From the NCBI GenBank assembly GCA_023386965.1, contig JAEWIR010000001.1, forward strand, positions 1 to 64,000: a stretch of 64,000 bases of DNA, read 5' to 3'. The DNA comes from Bacteroidota bacterium. Lineage in GTDB: Bacteria; Bacteroidota; Bacteroidia; Flavobacteriales; Weeksellaceae. The notes below the pieces were generated by a model. The model ran no database searches. It was not told where the DNA came from and worked only from the letters and a program-made list of their open reading frames with translations. Position 1 is the first letter of the stretch, and each line of letters opens with the position of its first letter. The translations under genes were made by a program, and so were the position numbers. This document shows positions 1-7,400 of this stretch, piece by piece.

Positions 1-1
1 T

Positions 2-70
2 TCCAGAAGTGTTAATAATCCTGATGATTTTGCCGAAATAGGGAATTTGCTGGGTAACCTGTTTAAATAG
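2..70 (+). CDS. 3' end of an upstream gene (partial)
   Basis: An open frame enters from the left edge and ends at a TAG at 68-70, giving about 22 C-terminal residues (ending in GNLLGNLFK). It stops 10 bp before the convergent ABC transporter gene, which is normal spacing for two genes meeting tail to tail. Too little is visible to identify the product, and chance openness of such a short frame cannot be excluded. Confidence 0.35.
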   Translation, partial: SRSVNNPDDFAEIGNLLGNLFK

Positions 71-80
71 GTTGATCCTT

Positions 81-1913
81 CTATTCGAAGTTCTGCAGGT
101 CCACAAGTTTGCGGTATACGCCGTCACTTTCGTAAAGGTCGTTATGGTTGCCCTGCTCCACGATTTTTCCGCGTTCCATCACTACGATGGTATCTGCCTT
201 CTGAATGGTGGAGAGCCTGTGCGCAATAACCAGCGAAGTCCGGTTCTGCATCATTTTTTCCAGGGCATCCTGTACAAATCTTTCTGATTCCGTATCCAGC
301 GCAGATGTGGCTTCATCCAGGATCATCACCGGTGGATTCTTCAGCACCGCACGTGCAATGGAAAGACGCTGTTTCTGACCACCGGACAGTTTGCCGCCGG
401 CTTCACCAATTCCTGTTTCGTAGCCCATTGGCAATTCAGCAATGAAGTCGTGCGCATTGGCGATCCTGGCTGCACTTTCTACACGTTCTTTGCCTGCGGA
501 GAGGTTACCCAGCGCGATATTGTTGGCAATGCTGTCGTTAAAGAGGATATTGTCCTGAGTTACCAAACCGAAGAGTTGGCGGTAGCTGGAAAGTTTGATG
601 TTTTTAATGTTGATGCCGTCTATCAGTATTTCACCGGACTGAACATCATAGAACCGCGTAATGAGGTTGGCTATAGTGCTTTTGCCGCTACCGCTCTGAC
701 CTACAAGGGCGACACTTTGTCCTTTGGGGATTACAAGTGAGAAGTTCTCCAGTACTTTACGGTCTTCATAAGCAAAACTGATGTTCCTGAACTCAATCTT
801 ATCCTTAAACTCATTAATTTCCACTGCGTTTGCGATTTCCTTAAGCTGATAGTCTGCATCCAGTATCTCAAAAACCCTCTTAGCGGAAACCTCACCTTTC
901 TGAAAGTTGGAAATGGAGTTGGAAAGCCTTTTCAGTGGGTCCAGAATGGTATAGAAAAGGGAAATATAGACAATGAACTCAGCGCCCGAGAGACCGTTGC
1001 CCTGCAGAGCTAGTTTTCCGCCAAAATAAACGATCATGCCGATGGTAGTAGCTCCCAACAGTTCACTTACAGGCGAGGCCAATGCCTTCTTTTTAAATAA
1101 ACGGAGCGAGAGATGCCGGATGGTATTCAGTGTATTGTCGAAACGGTTACGGATCTGGTCGGACGCGTTAAAGATTTTAATCACCTTTAGGCCTACCAGG
1201 GTCTCATCTACGTAGGAGTAAAGTTTTCCCAATTCGTTCTGGGCTTCGCCGGTATCCTTTTTCAGACTTTTCCCTATAAGTGAAATCAAAGTGCCCATCA
1301 CAGGAAACACGATCAGGGTAAATACCGTCAGTTCGAAATTGGAATAGAGCAGGTATCCCATGGTCAGGATAATAACGATGGGAGAGCGAATGATGTCAAT
1401 TAAACTGTTCAGGATATTGCCCTCAATCTCGCCAACATCCGAGGTGATCCTTGCAAACACATCGCCCTTCCGGGTATCCGAAAAAAATGCTACGGGCAGT
1501 TCCAGGATCTTGCTGTGCAGCTGACTTCTGAAGTCGCGCGACACGCCGGTGCGTGAGTAGGTAAGGTAAAATTCAGAAAAATAGCTGAAAACATTACGGA
1601 GCAGGAACATACTGATAAACATGATACATGTGACAAGAAGCACATACTCCGGTCCGCGCTCCGCTTCCATCTGCTGAATAAAGTAGTTGAAGCTGTCTTT
1701 ACCATATGTGGCAAGGGTGGTAACATCACCGTTATACTTTGGCTCTGTGAGGAGAACTTCATTTCTCTTATCAAAAAGGATATTTAAAACGGGTATGAAA
1801 CCCAGCATGGCAAAGATGTTGAAAACCGCATACAGGATATTGAAGAAGATACCCAGTGCAATGCTGCTTTTATAAGGTAAGATGTACTCTATTGCCCTTT
1901 TATAGTAATTCAT
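81..1913 (-). CDS. ABC transporter, fused permease and ATPase (MsbA/lipid-exporter type)
   Basis: Half-transporter of 610 residues that should homodimerise in the inner membrane and export a lipid, lipid-linked or drug substrate. Residues about 15-330 form the six-helix exporter-type membrane domain. The C-terminal ATPase shows Walker A GQSGSGKS (405-412), signature LSGGQ (509-513), Walker B VMILDE (529-534) and the switch histidine in AHRLS (about 565). Length and order match the MsbA family; the substrate cannot be read from sequence. A periplasmic extension between the first two helices (about 50-85) is seen in flavobacterial members. A TAATTTTG -7 box lies 17 bp upstream of the ATG, so it probably has its own promoter. 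Confidence 0.9.
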   Translation of the reverse strand: MNYYKRAIEYILPYKSSIALGIFFNILYAVFNIFAMLGFIPVLNILFDKRNEVLLTEPKYNGDVTTLATYGKDSFNYFIQQMEAERGPEYVLLVTCIMFISMFLLRNVFSYFSEFYLTYSRTGVSRDFRSQLHSKILELPVAFFSDTRKGDVFARITSDVGEIEGNILNSLIDIIRSPIVIILTMGYLLYSNFELTVFTLIVFPVMGTLISLIGKSLKKDTGEAQNELGKLYSYVDETLVGLKVIKIFNASDQIRNRFDNTLNTIRHLSLRLFKKKALASPVSELLGATTIGMIVYFGGKLALQGNGLSGAEFIVYISLFYTILDPLKRLSNSISNFQKGEVSAKRVFEILDADYQLKEIANAVEINEFKDKIEFRNISFAYEDRKVLENFSLVIPKGQSVALVGQSGSGKSTIANLITRFYDVQSGEILIDGINIKNIKLSSYRQLFGLVTQDNILFNDSIANNIALGNLSAGKERVESAARIANAHDFIAELPMGYETGIGEAGGKLSGGQKQRLSIARAVLKNPPVMILDEATSALDTESERFVQDALEKMMQNRTSLVIAHRLSTIQKADTIVVMERGKIVEQGNHNDLYESDGVYRKLVDLQNFE

Positions 1914-1930
1914 TAAAGCTGTTTGAACCG

Positions 1931-1938
1931 CAAAATTA
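1931..1938 (-). promoter_or_regulatory. Predicted -7 box for the ABC transporter gene
   Basis: The minus strand reads TAATTTTG, a full match to the Bacteroidota TAnnTTTG element, 17 bp before the start codon at 1913. No convincing -33 TTTG is seen at the usual spacing. Confidence 0.45.
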
Positions 1939-1985
1939 CATAAATCCCGTCAATAAGCCCATTGTTGCAAGCCGCGGTCTGGCAC

Positions 1986-2017
1986 AAAGAAAAACAGCTC
2001 CCAAAACGGAAGCTGTT
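1986..2017 (-). terminator. Rho-independent terminator after the DUF4293 gene
   Basis: On the minus strand AACAGCTTCC pairs with GGGAGCTGTT across a short GTTTT loop and is followed by a T-rich run (TTTCTTT). It sits 28 bp past the stop codon of the DUF4293 gene. Confidence 0.75.
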
Positions 2018-2044
2018 CCTACACTCAAAAAAATCGCTGTAAGG

Positions 2045-2434
2045 TTACCGGATACGGTCTGCAGATTTTACGAGCAACGTATCCTTGCGGATATTACTGT
2101 TTGCCAACAACAGACAGAACAGCGCTACCAAAGGGAAAACGAGCTCAATACCTTTCTCAGGAAATGACATTCCTCCAGATAAGATTAGCACCCAATATAA
2201 CAGTAAACCCGTCAACAAAACGTTTATCAGCATGCTGATGTTATTCAGCAGGATTTGTCGGGATCTGTTTTTATAACTGAAAATGGAGATCATTCCCAGC
2301 AGCGCACTAAGTACAGCCAGGGCAGGAATGATATACGTACTACCAAAGATTTCTACATCCATTGCCGTAAAAGGAAGGACCACGGCCGCCAGCACGGCCA
2401 GAAAAATAAAGACGGTTTGTATTCTCTGCAGCAT
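2045..2434 (-). CDS. DUF4293 family membrane protein
   Basis: Protein of 129 residues with about four membrane helices (roughly 5-25, 33-53, 63-86, 95-113) and a charged C-terminus. The MLQRIQT start, length and position divergent to rho match the DUF4293 family of Bacteroidota, whose function is unknown to me. Its promoter overlaps the rho promoter, so expression of the two may be linked. A terminator follows immediately, so it is probably a single-gene unit. Confidence 0.8.
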   Translation of the reverse strand: MLQRIQTVFIFLAVLAAVVLPFTAMDVEIFGSTYIIPALAVLSALLGMISIFSYKNRSRQILLNNISMLINVLLTGLLLYWVLILSGGMSFPEKGIELVFPLVALFCLLLANSNIRKDTLLVKSADRIR

Positions 2435-2451
2435 TTTCAGATCGTAAGGGC

Positions 2452-2482
2452 CAAAAATAGTACAAATTTTGCATATTTCAAA
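2452..2482 (-). promoter_or_regulatory. Promoter of the DUF4293 gene
   Basis: The minus strand carries TTTG (2482-2479), a 19 bp spacer and TATTTTTG (2459-2452), the full Bacteroidota promoter pattern, 17 bp before the start codon at 2434. It shares 15 bp (2468-2482) with the divergent rho promoter. Confidence 0.65.
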
Positions 2483-2498
2483 AATAAGTGTAGATTTG
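2468..2498 (+). promoter_or_regulatory. Promoter of rho
   Basis: TTTG (2468-2471), a 19 bp spacer and TAGATTTG (2491-2498) fit the Bacteroidota consensus exactly. Transcription would start near 2503, giving a leader of about 78 nt before the rho ATG. A leader of this length leaves room for autoregulation, but no structure was resolved. Confidence 0.7.
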
Positions 2499-2581
2499 CA
2501 TTACGAATTCTAAAGAATAGCCGCCCGGCTGAACTTTTACAAACTCTACTTACATCATTTTTTACGTAACACACCCTATAT

Positions 2582-4504
2582 ATGTTTAACTTAGAAATAC
2601 TAAGGTCTAAATCCATTGCGGAACTGACCAAAATTGCTAAGGATTTGGAGGTGAAGCTGCCCAGAAACAGCGATGAAAATACCATTATTTTCGCCATACT
2701 GGATTTTCAGGCTTCTAATTCCAAAACTGCGAAGGAGTATTATAACAGCACAGAGAAGGCTGCTGCATCAGCAGAACCCGATAGTGCAACGGTGCCGAAA
2801 GCCGCGCCTAAGACAGCCAAAAAGCCGGCGGCCAAAAAGAAACCTGCTGCTGCCAAGACTGAGGCCGATCCCATGCCCGCCATGATTGAAATCACTGAAA
2901 CACCAGTTGAAGAACCTGCAGCAGAAGAAAAGCCTGCCACAGAAGAAGCTCCTAAAGTAAAGCCGGCAAGGCAGCCGAGAAAGAAAAAAGAACCTGTTGC
3001 TCCGGAACCGGCAGCCGCTACGGAAGAAGAAGCAACTACTGAAACAGAGCAACCCAGAGAAGAGGTTTCCAAACCTAAACCTCAGAAGCAGGAACAGAGC
3101 AGGCCTCAAAAGCAGCAACAGCAACAAAACAGACCAGTTCAACAACAGCAACAGCAAAATCCTGCTCAAAGCTCCGCTCAGCAGGTTCAGAATCAGGGAC
3201 AGCAGCAGCCCCAGGCAGCGCAACAACAGCAAGGTCAGGGTCAGAATCCACAGCAAAACCGGAATCAGTCTCAGAACAGCGGTAACCAAAATGAGAACCG
3301 TCCGCAAAACGGAAATCAGCATAAAAATCAAAAACATCAGCGCAACCAGGATAACCAGGAAGAAACTGAAGCTAAAAAGGAATACAGCTTCGACGGAATG
3401 GTGACCATAGAAGGTGTGCTGGAAATCCTTCCGGATAATTACGGATTCCTCCGTTCACCGGATTTCTCCTATATCTCTTCACCAGACGACGTTTATGTAT
3501 CTACCGCTCAGATCCGCAATTACGGACTGAAGACCGGTGATGCTGTAAAAGGGATTGTTAGGTTACCAAAAGAAGGTGAGAAATACTTCTCACTGATGAA
3601 ACCGGTAGAAGTGAACGGCCGCGATCTGGCTTTTATAAAAGACCGTGTTTCATTTGAATATCTAACTCCGCTTTTCCCGGAAGAGAAATTCAATCTTGCA
3701 GGCAAAGGTTCCACTCATTCCACCCGCATTGTTGATTTGTTTTCACCAATTGGTAAAGGTCAGCGTGCCATGATTGTGGCGCAGCCTAAAACCGGTAAGA
3801 CCATGTTGCTTAAGGATATCGCCAATGCGATCTCAGCCAATCACCCGGAAGCCTATATGATGGTCCTTCTGATTGATGAAAGACCGGAAGAGGTTACCGA
3901 TATGGAAAGAAGCGTAAATGCGGAAGTTATAGCTTCTACATTCGACGAAGCTGCAGAAAAGCATGTGAAGGTAGCCAACCTGGTGCTTGCGAAAGCCCAG
4001 CGTATGGTTGAGTGCGGTCATGATGTGGTAATCCTGCTGGATTCCATTACCCGACTGGCCAGAGCTTACAACACAGTTACGCCGGCGTCAGGTAAGATTC
4101 TTTCCGGTGGTGTAGATGCCAACGCACTGCACAGGCCGAAACGTTTCTTCGGCGCGGCACGTAATATTGAAGGTGGTGGATCACTGACCATCATTGCTAC
4201 AGCACTCATCGATACAGGTTCCAAAATGGATGAGGTGATCTTTGAAGAATTTAAAGGTACCGGTAATATGGAACTTCAGCTGGACAGAAAAATTGCCAAT
4301 AAGAGAATCTATCCTGCCATTGACCTGGTAGCTTCCAGCACACGTAAGGACGACCTTCTTTTGGACGAAACAACCATGCAGCGTATGTGGATTCTTAGGA
4401 AATACTTATCGGATATGAACCCGATGGAGGCTATGGAATTTGTAAACCGCAGCATAAAAGGAACCCAAAGCAATGAGGAGTTCCTGATGAGCATGAACAA
4501 ATAG
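2582..4504 (+). CDS. rho: Transcription termination factor Rho with long Q/N-rich insert
   Basis: Hexameric RNA helicase that ends transcription at C-rich sites. At 640 residues it is about 220 longer than E. coli Rho. Residues 1-46 are the Rho N-terminal helical domain. Residues about 50-265 are low complexity: first A/K/P/E-rich, then Q/N-rich with runs of five to six glutamines (177-192). The RNA-binding cold-shock-like domain is about 268-345. The ATPase has Walker A QPKTGKT (401-407), DERPEE (432-437), Walker B VVILLDS (482-488), the Q-loop region GGVDANALHRP (509-519) and R-loop DTGSKMDE (544-551). All key catalytic segments are intact. The insert is expected to be disordered; such a region is known in Bacteroides Rho. 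Confidence 0.97.
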   Translation: MFNLEILRSKSIAELTKIAKDLEVKLPRNSDENTIIFAILDFQASNSKTAKEYYNSTEKAAASAEPDSATVPKAAPKTAKKPAAKKKPAAAKTEADPMPAMIEITETPVEEPAAEEKPATEEAPKVKPARQPRKKKEPVAPEPAAATEEEATTETEQPREEVSKPKPQKQEQSRPQKQQQQQNRPVQQQQQQNPAQSSAQQVQNQGQQQPQAAQQQQGQGQNPQQNRNQSQNSGNQNENRPQNGNQHKNQKHQRNQDNQEETEAKKEYSFDGMVTIEGVLEILPDNYGFLRSPDFSYISSPDDVYVSTAQIRNYGLKTGDAVKGIVRLPKEGEKYFSLMKPVEVNGRDLAFIKDRVSFEYLTPLFPEEKFNLAGKGSTHSTRIVDLFSPIGKGQRAMIVAQPKTGKTMLLKDIANAISANHPEAYMMVLLIDERPEEVTDMERSVNAEVIASTFDEAAEKHVKVANLVLAKAQRMVECGHDVVILLDSITRLARAYNTVTPASGKILSGGVDANALHRPKRFFGAARNIEGGGSLTIIATALIDTGSKMDEVIFEEFKGTGNMELQLDRKIANKRIYPAIDLVASSTRKDDLLLDETTMQRMWILRKYLSDMNPMEAMEFVNRSIKGTQSNEEFLMSMNK

Positions 4505-4525
4505 CATTTGTCAGCATAAAAAAAT

Positions 4526-4560
4526 AACTGCCCTGAAGAAATTTGGGGCAGTTTTGTTTT
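4526..4560 (+). terminator. Rho-independent terminator after rho
   Basis: AACTGCCC (4526-4533) pairs with GGGCAGTT (4546-4553) and is followed by TTGTTTT. It lies 21 bp after the rho stop codon. The remaining stretch to 4760 is AT-rich with no gene that I can support; a second TAAATTTG at 4611-4618 could be a distal promoter. Confidence 0.85.
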
Positions 4561-4760
4561 ATTTGTAATAGGACGAACATTTCCAGCGCAGGAGATGAAT
4601 GCACTATTTATAAATTTGAACTAAAGAAGATTTATGGAAGCACAGCATCTTTTATAAATTGTGACCTTTTGCAACGGTCAGTCAATTGGTTTTCGCTTCT
4701 GTCTATCCCTTTTATTATTTTTTTAAGAAACTTTATAAGGCAAAGATTTTTCCTATTCCT

Positions 4761-4768
4761 TATCTTTG
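4761..4768 (+). promoter_or_regulatory. Predicted -7 box for the superoxide dismutase gene
   Basis: TATCTTTG matches the Bacteroidota -7 element and lies 28 bp before the ATG at 4797. No clear -33 element is present at the usual distance. Confidence 0.55.
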
Positions 4769-4796
4769 AGAATTAACTTTAAAAAACAACAGCATT

Positions 4797-5393
4797 ATGT
4801 CATTTGAATTACCACAGTTAGGATATGCTTACGACGCGTTAGAGCCAACCATTGATGCAAGAACAATGGAAATACACCACACCAAACACCATCAGGCGTA
4901 CATTGATAACCTGAATAAGGCTATTGAAGGTACTGAGTTTGAGGGAAAATCCATTGAAGAGATCTGCAAAACAGGAACGGATAAGGCGGCGGTTAGAAAC
5001 AACGGCGGCGGACACTTCAACCACACTCTTTTCTGGGAAATCATGACTCCGGGGGGAAGTAAAGAGCCTGTAGGAAACGTAAAAGCAGCCATTGAAACTT
5101 ACGGCGGAATGGAGAAATTCAAAACTGATTTTGCCGAAGCTGCCAAGACAAGATTTGGTTCAGGATGGGCCTGGCTTTGCAAAAAGGACGATGGTTCGGT
5201 AACGGTTTGTTCTACGCCTAACCAGGACAACCCACTGATGCCGGTATCTGACTGTCAGGGAACGCCGGTTCTGGGACTTGATGTTTGGGAGCACGCCTAC
5301 TACCTGAACTACCAAAACAAAAGACCTGATTATGTTGCTGCATTCTTCAGTGTTATTAACTGGGACAAAGTAGAGGAGCTTTTCAATAAGTAA
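4797..5393 (+). CDS. Superoxide dismutase, Mn/Fe family
   Basis: Cytoplasmic enzyme converting superoxide to oxygen and hydrogen peroxide. At 198 residues it is the usual length. Metal ligands are visible as His27 (MEIHHTKHH), His76 (GGHFNH), Asp162 and His166 (DVWEHAYY). The outer-sphere glutamine appears at Gln143 (NQDNPLM) and the Fe-type glutamine position is occupied by glycine in GGGHFNH, which is the pattern of Mn-type or cambialistic enzymes. There is no signal peptide. The gene has its own -7 box and strong terminator, so it is monocistronic. Confidence 0.95.
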   Translation: MSFELPQLGYAYDALEPTIDARTMEIHHTKHHQAYIDNLNKAIEGTEFEGKSIEEICKTGTDKAAVRNNGGGHFNHTLFWEIMTPGGSKEPVGNVKAAIETYGGMEKFKTDFAEAAKTRFGSGWAWLCKKDDGSVTVCSTPNQDNPLMPVSDCQGTPVLGLDVWEHAYYLNYQNKRPDYVAAFFSVINWDKVEELFNK

Positions 5394-5415
5394 GCTTTTA
5401 TCAGATAAAACAGAG

Positions 5416-5441
5416 GGTCCGGCAATTTGCCGGACCTTTTT
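5416..5441 (+). terminator. Terminator after superoxide dismutase
   Basis: GGTCCGGCA pairs with TGCCGGACC around a three-base loop and is followed by five T residues. It may also serve the convergent DUF6146 gene that ends at 5443. Confidence 0.9.
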
Positions 5442-5442
5442 G

Positions 5443-5853
5443 CTATCTTGAATAATCCATGGCGCTAAGGCCGGTAAATCTTAGTTTGTATTTCCAGTTT
5501 ACAAAGGCGAAAACCTGGTACAGTTTATATTCGAAATCCAAACCGTAATTTTCATTAGGATCGTAGTCCATTGACGATTCGATGATATTCCGGTATCGTC
5601 CGGACATATAATACGAATTCCATTCGCTTACCAGGCTTCTGTTCCGGCTTCGAAGGGTCTCCAGTGAGTACATGCTTTTAGGTTTGGCAATGGCATTCAT
5701 AAAGTAATCAAACTGGCTGTCGATCACGGTAAGATCCCATTCACCATCCTCTTCCTTATTTTGTGTTATTATTGGGTCGTTGCCTTTGGGCTGTTGGGAA
5801 ACGCAGCTCATGCTACCGAAATAAAGGACGAGTAAAAAGATCAGCTTTTTCAT
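5443..5853 (-). CDS. DUF6146 family lipoprotein
   Basis: The start is placed at the ATG at 5853 because the product then begins with a lipoprotein signal (MKKLIFLLVLYFGSMSC, Cys17); the frame stays open further upstream but without sense. The mature part (136 residues in all) contains the family pattern of an FDYF segment, a VSEWN motif and a conserved DYDPNENYGLDFEYKLYQ segment near the C-terminus. The family is widespread in Bacteroidota and has no known function that I can name. It should sit in the periplasm, anchored by lipid. Convergent with superoxide dismutase. Confidence 0.75.
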   Translation of the reverse strand: MKKLIFLLVLYFGSMSCVSQQPKGNDPIITQNKEEDGEWDLTVIDSQFDYFMNAIAKPKSMYSLETLRSRNRSLVSEWNSYYMSGRYRNIIESSMDYDPNENYGLDFEYKLYQVFAFVNWKYKLRFTGLSAMDYSR

Positions 5854-5940
5854 TTTTATCAGATATGAAAGTAAAGTTACAAAATACCGACCATAAAAAA
5901 ACCGGAACACAAGTTCCGGCTTAAATTTGTTTACAGACAG

Positions 5941-7140
5941 TTACCTGGCTGGTGTGTATTCTCTCTGAAGCACCGATACGGCAGGGAAGTGGTCGCTGTA
6001 ACCACCGGTGTAACGGTCGCCGTCCCACGAGCGGAAAGGGTATCCCTTCCACTGACCCTGTGAGTTTACAAGGTAAGAAGGGGCGAAAATCTCCGCTTTA
6101 TACACCGTATAAGTGTTCGTCATCTTCTCCGGTGAATAGAGATTTTTTGAAACAATGATCTGGTCGAAGAGGTTGGGTGCATCGCGGTAAGCCAGTGAGG
6201 CAACGCCTGCTTTGTATAGTCTGGTCATCAGGTTGTAGTACGGCGATTTATCGGAAAGCTCAGAAGGTTCGCCCACGGCACCTAAATGTTTTCTTAGGCT
6301 TGGGCTCACGGGGTCGTCATTAAAATCGCCCATGGCTATAAGTTTGATGCCCGGACTTTCGGCGCGGGCTTTATCCATTTCCTCTTTTAAAGCTGCAGCT
6401 GCGGCTATACGTCTTGGCAGGGAACGGGCTTCGCCACCGCTTCGGGAGGGCCAGTGATTCATGAAAACAGCGATTCTTTCGCCATCAAGCAGCCCTTTCA
6501 TCACAATGATGTCACGGGTATATACCCTTTTGCCTTCATCGTCAAAGATCTTGATTTCCTTTTTATAGGTTTCAGTCGGGCGGAATCTTTTCTTCTGATA
6601 GATAATGGCATTATCTACCCCACGGGCGTCATAGGAATTGAAGTGTACGATCCCGTAATCACTTTTGGCCAGTAAGGGCTGGCTGATGAGGTCCTGGACC
6701 ACCTGGCGGTTTTCAATTTCAAGAAGACCCATAATGGCCGGATTGTCATTGGTGTACTGACGGCCCAGTTCTGAAATCATCTTCGCCAGTTTACCCATTT
6801 TGTCGTTATACTTCTGGGTATCCCAGTTCTTGGCGCTGTTGGCGGTGAAATCATCGGCCAGTATCTGTCTTCTGATGACTTTCTTGCCTACCAGCAGTTC
6901 ATCGCTCCAGGGTCCGCGGTAATCCTCAGTGGTTTCCATCAGGTCTATGGAATCCAACGGTACACTTCGGTGAAATGCCGGATTGTTCCTGTCTTTGGTC
7001 CCGTCTATATAGTCGAAGGAAGGAACGGTATCCCAAAGGTTTTCCACGTTCATGAAGGCAACGGTTGCGCGCTGGACCTGCTTTTGCGAAAATACCATTC
7101 CGAAGCACAGTGTGGCGGTGATAATCAGATATTTTTTCAT
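5941..7140 (-). CDS. Secreted endonuclease/exonuclease/phosphatase (DNase I fold)
   Basis: Predicted exported phosphodiesterase of 399 residues, starting at the ATG at 7140 with a Sec signal (MKKYLIITATLCFGMVFSQ, cleavage after about residue 18). Hallmarks of the DNase I-like fold are the metal-binding glutamate in LLEIENR, the HWPSRSGG histidine, GDFNDDP and the C-terminal SDHFP. Members act on DNA, RNA, sugar phosphates or lipids, so the substrate is open. It is divergent from a TonB receptor and DUF5689 lipoprotein, and I infer that the three serve one uptake pathway. Confidence 0.85.
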   Translation of the reverse strand: MKKYLIITATLCFGMVFSQKQVQRATVAFMNVENLWDTVPSFDYIDGTKDRNNPAFHRSVPLDSIDLMETTEDYRGPWSDELLVGKKVIRRQILADDFTANSAKNWDTQKYNDKMGKLAKMISELGRQYTNDNPAIMGLLEIENRQVVQDLISQPLLAKSDYGIVHFNSYDARGVDNAIIYQKKRFRPTETYKKEIKIFDDEGKRVYTRDIIVMKGLLDGERIAVFMNHWPSRSGGEARSLPRRIAAAAALKEEMDKARAESPGIKLIAMGDFNDDPVSPSLRKHLGAVGEPSELSDKSPYYNLMTRLYKAGVASLAYRDAPNLFDQIIVSKNLYSPEKMTNTYTVYKAEIFAPSYLVNSQGQWKGYPFRSWDGDRYTGGYSDHFPAVSVLQREYTPAR

Positions 7141-7344
7141 TACAATATTTACGGTTATTTTTAAGGGTGTAAAATTAATAATTATTTGACACTTAAACTG
7201 TAAATTAGTTAAAAATAGATTCAGGGTAATATGTACTGCAGAGGGTTTTAAATCACTGAAAATGTCATTATAAGGTCCATAAGGGCAGCATTGAGTTTGA
7301 TTCAATAAAATGTTAAATATGTTTAACTTAACAAAAATTAAGTT

Positions 7345-7352
7345 TAATTTTG
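7345..7352 (+). promoter_or_regulatory. Predicted -7 box for the TonB receptor/DUF5689 operon
   Basis: TAATTTTG matches the Bacteroidota -7 element 48 bp before the ATG at 7401. The 260 bp between the divergent genes is AT-rich and presumably also holds the promoter for the endonuclease gene, which I could not place. Confidence 0.45.
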
Positions 7353-7400
7353 TAGCCCTTTATTGATCCAGTATTAAAAGTAAATTTTAAATAATTTGTT

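Noticed and set aside
3095..3260. Possible CRISPR or tandem repeat
   Set aside because: The repetition is codon-level glutamine/asparagine runs within rho; there are no spacers or conserved repeat units.
2768..3337. Open frame of 189 codons on the minus strand inside rho
   Set aside because: It is rich in L, R, F and C, the antisense reading of the Q/N/A/E-rich insert, with no start signals of its own.
2997..3404. Open frame of 135 codons in the +3 frame of the rho insert
   Set aside because: Caused by the repetitive CAG/CAA/AAC composition; no homology-like pattern and no ribosome-binding site.
7141..7305. Longer N-terminus for the secreted endonuclease
   Set aside because: It would bury the signal peptide 55 residues inside the protein.
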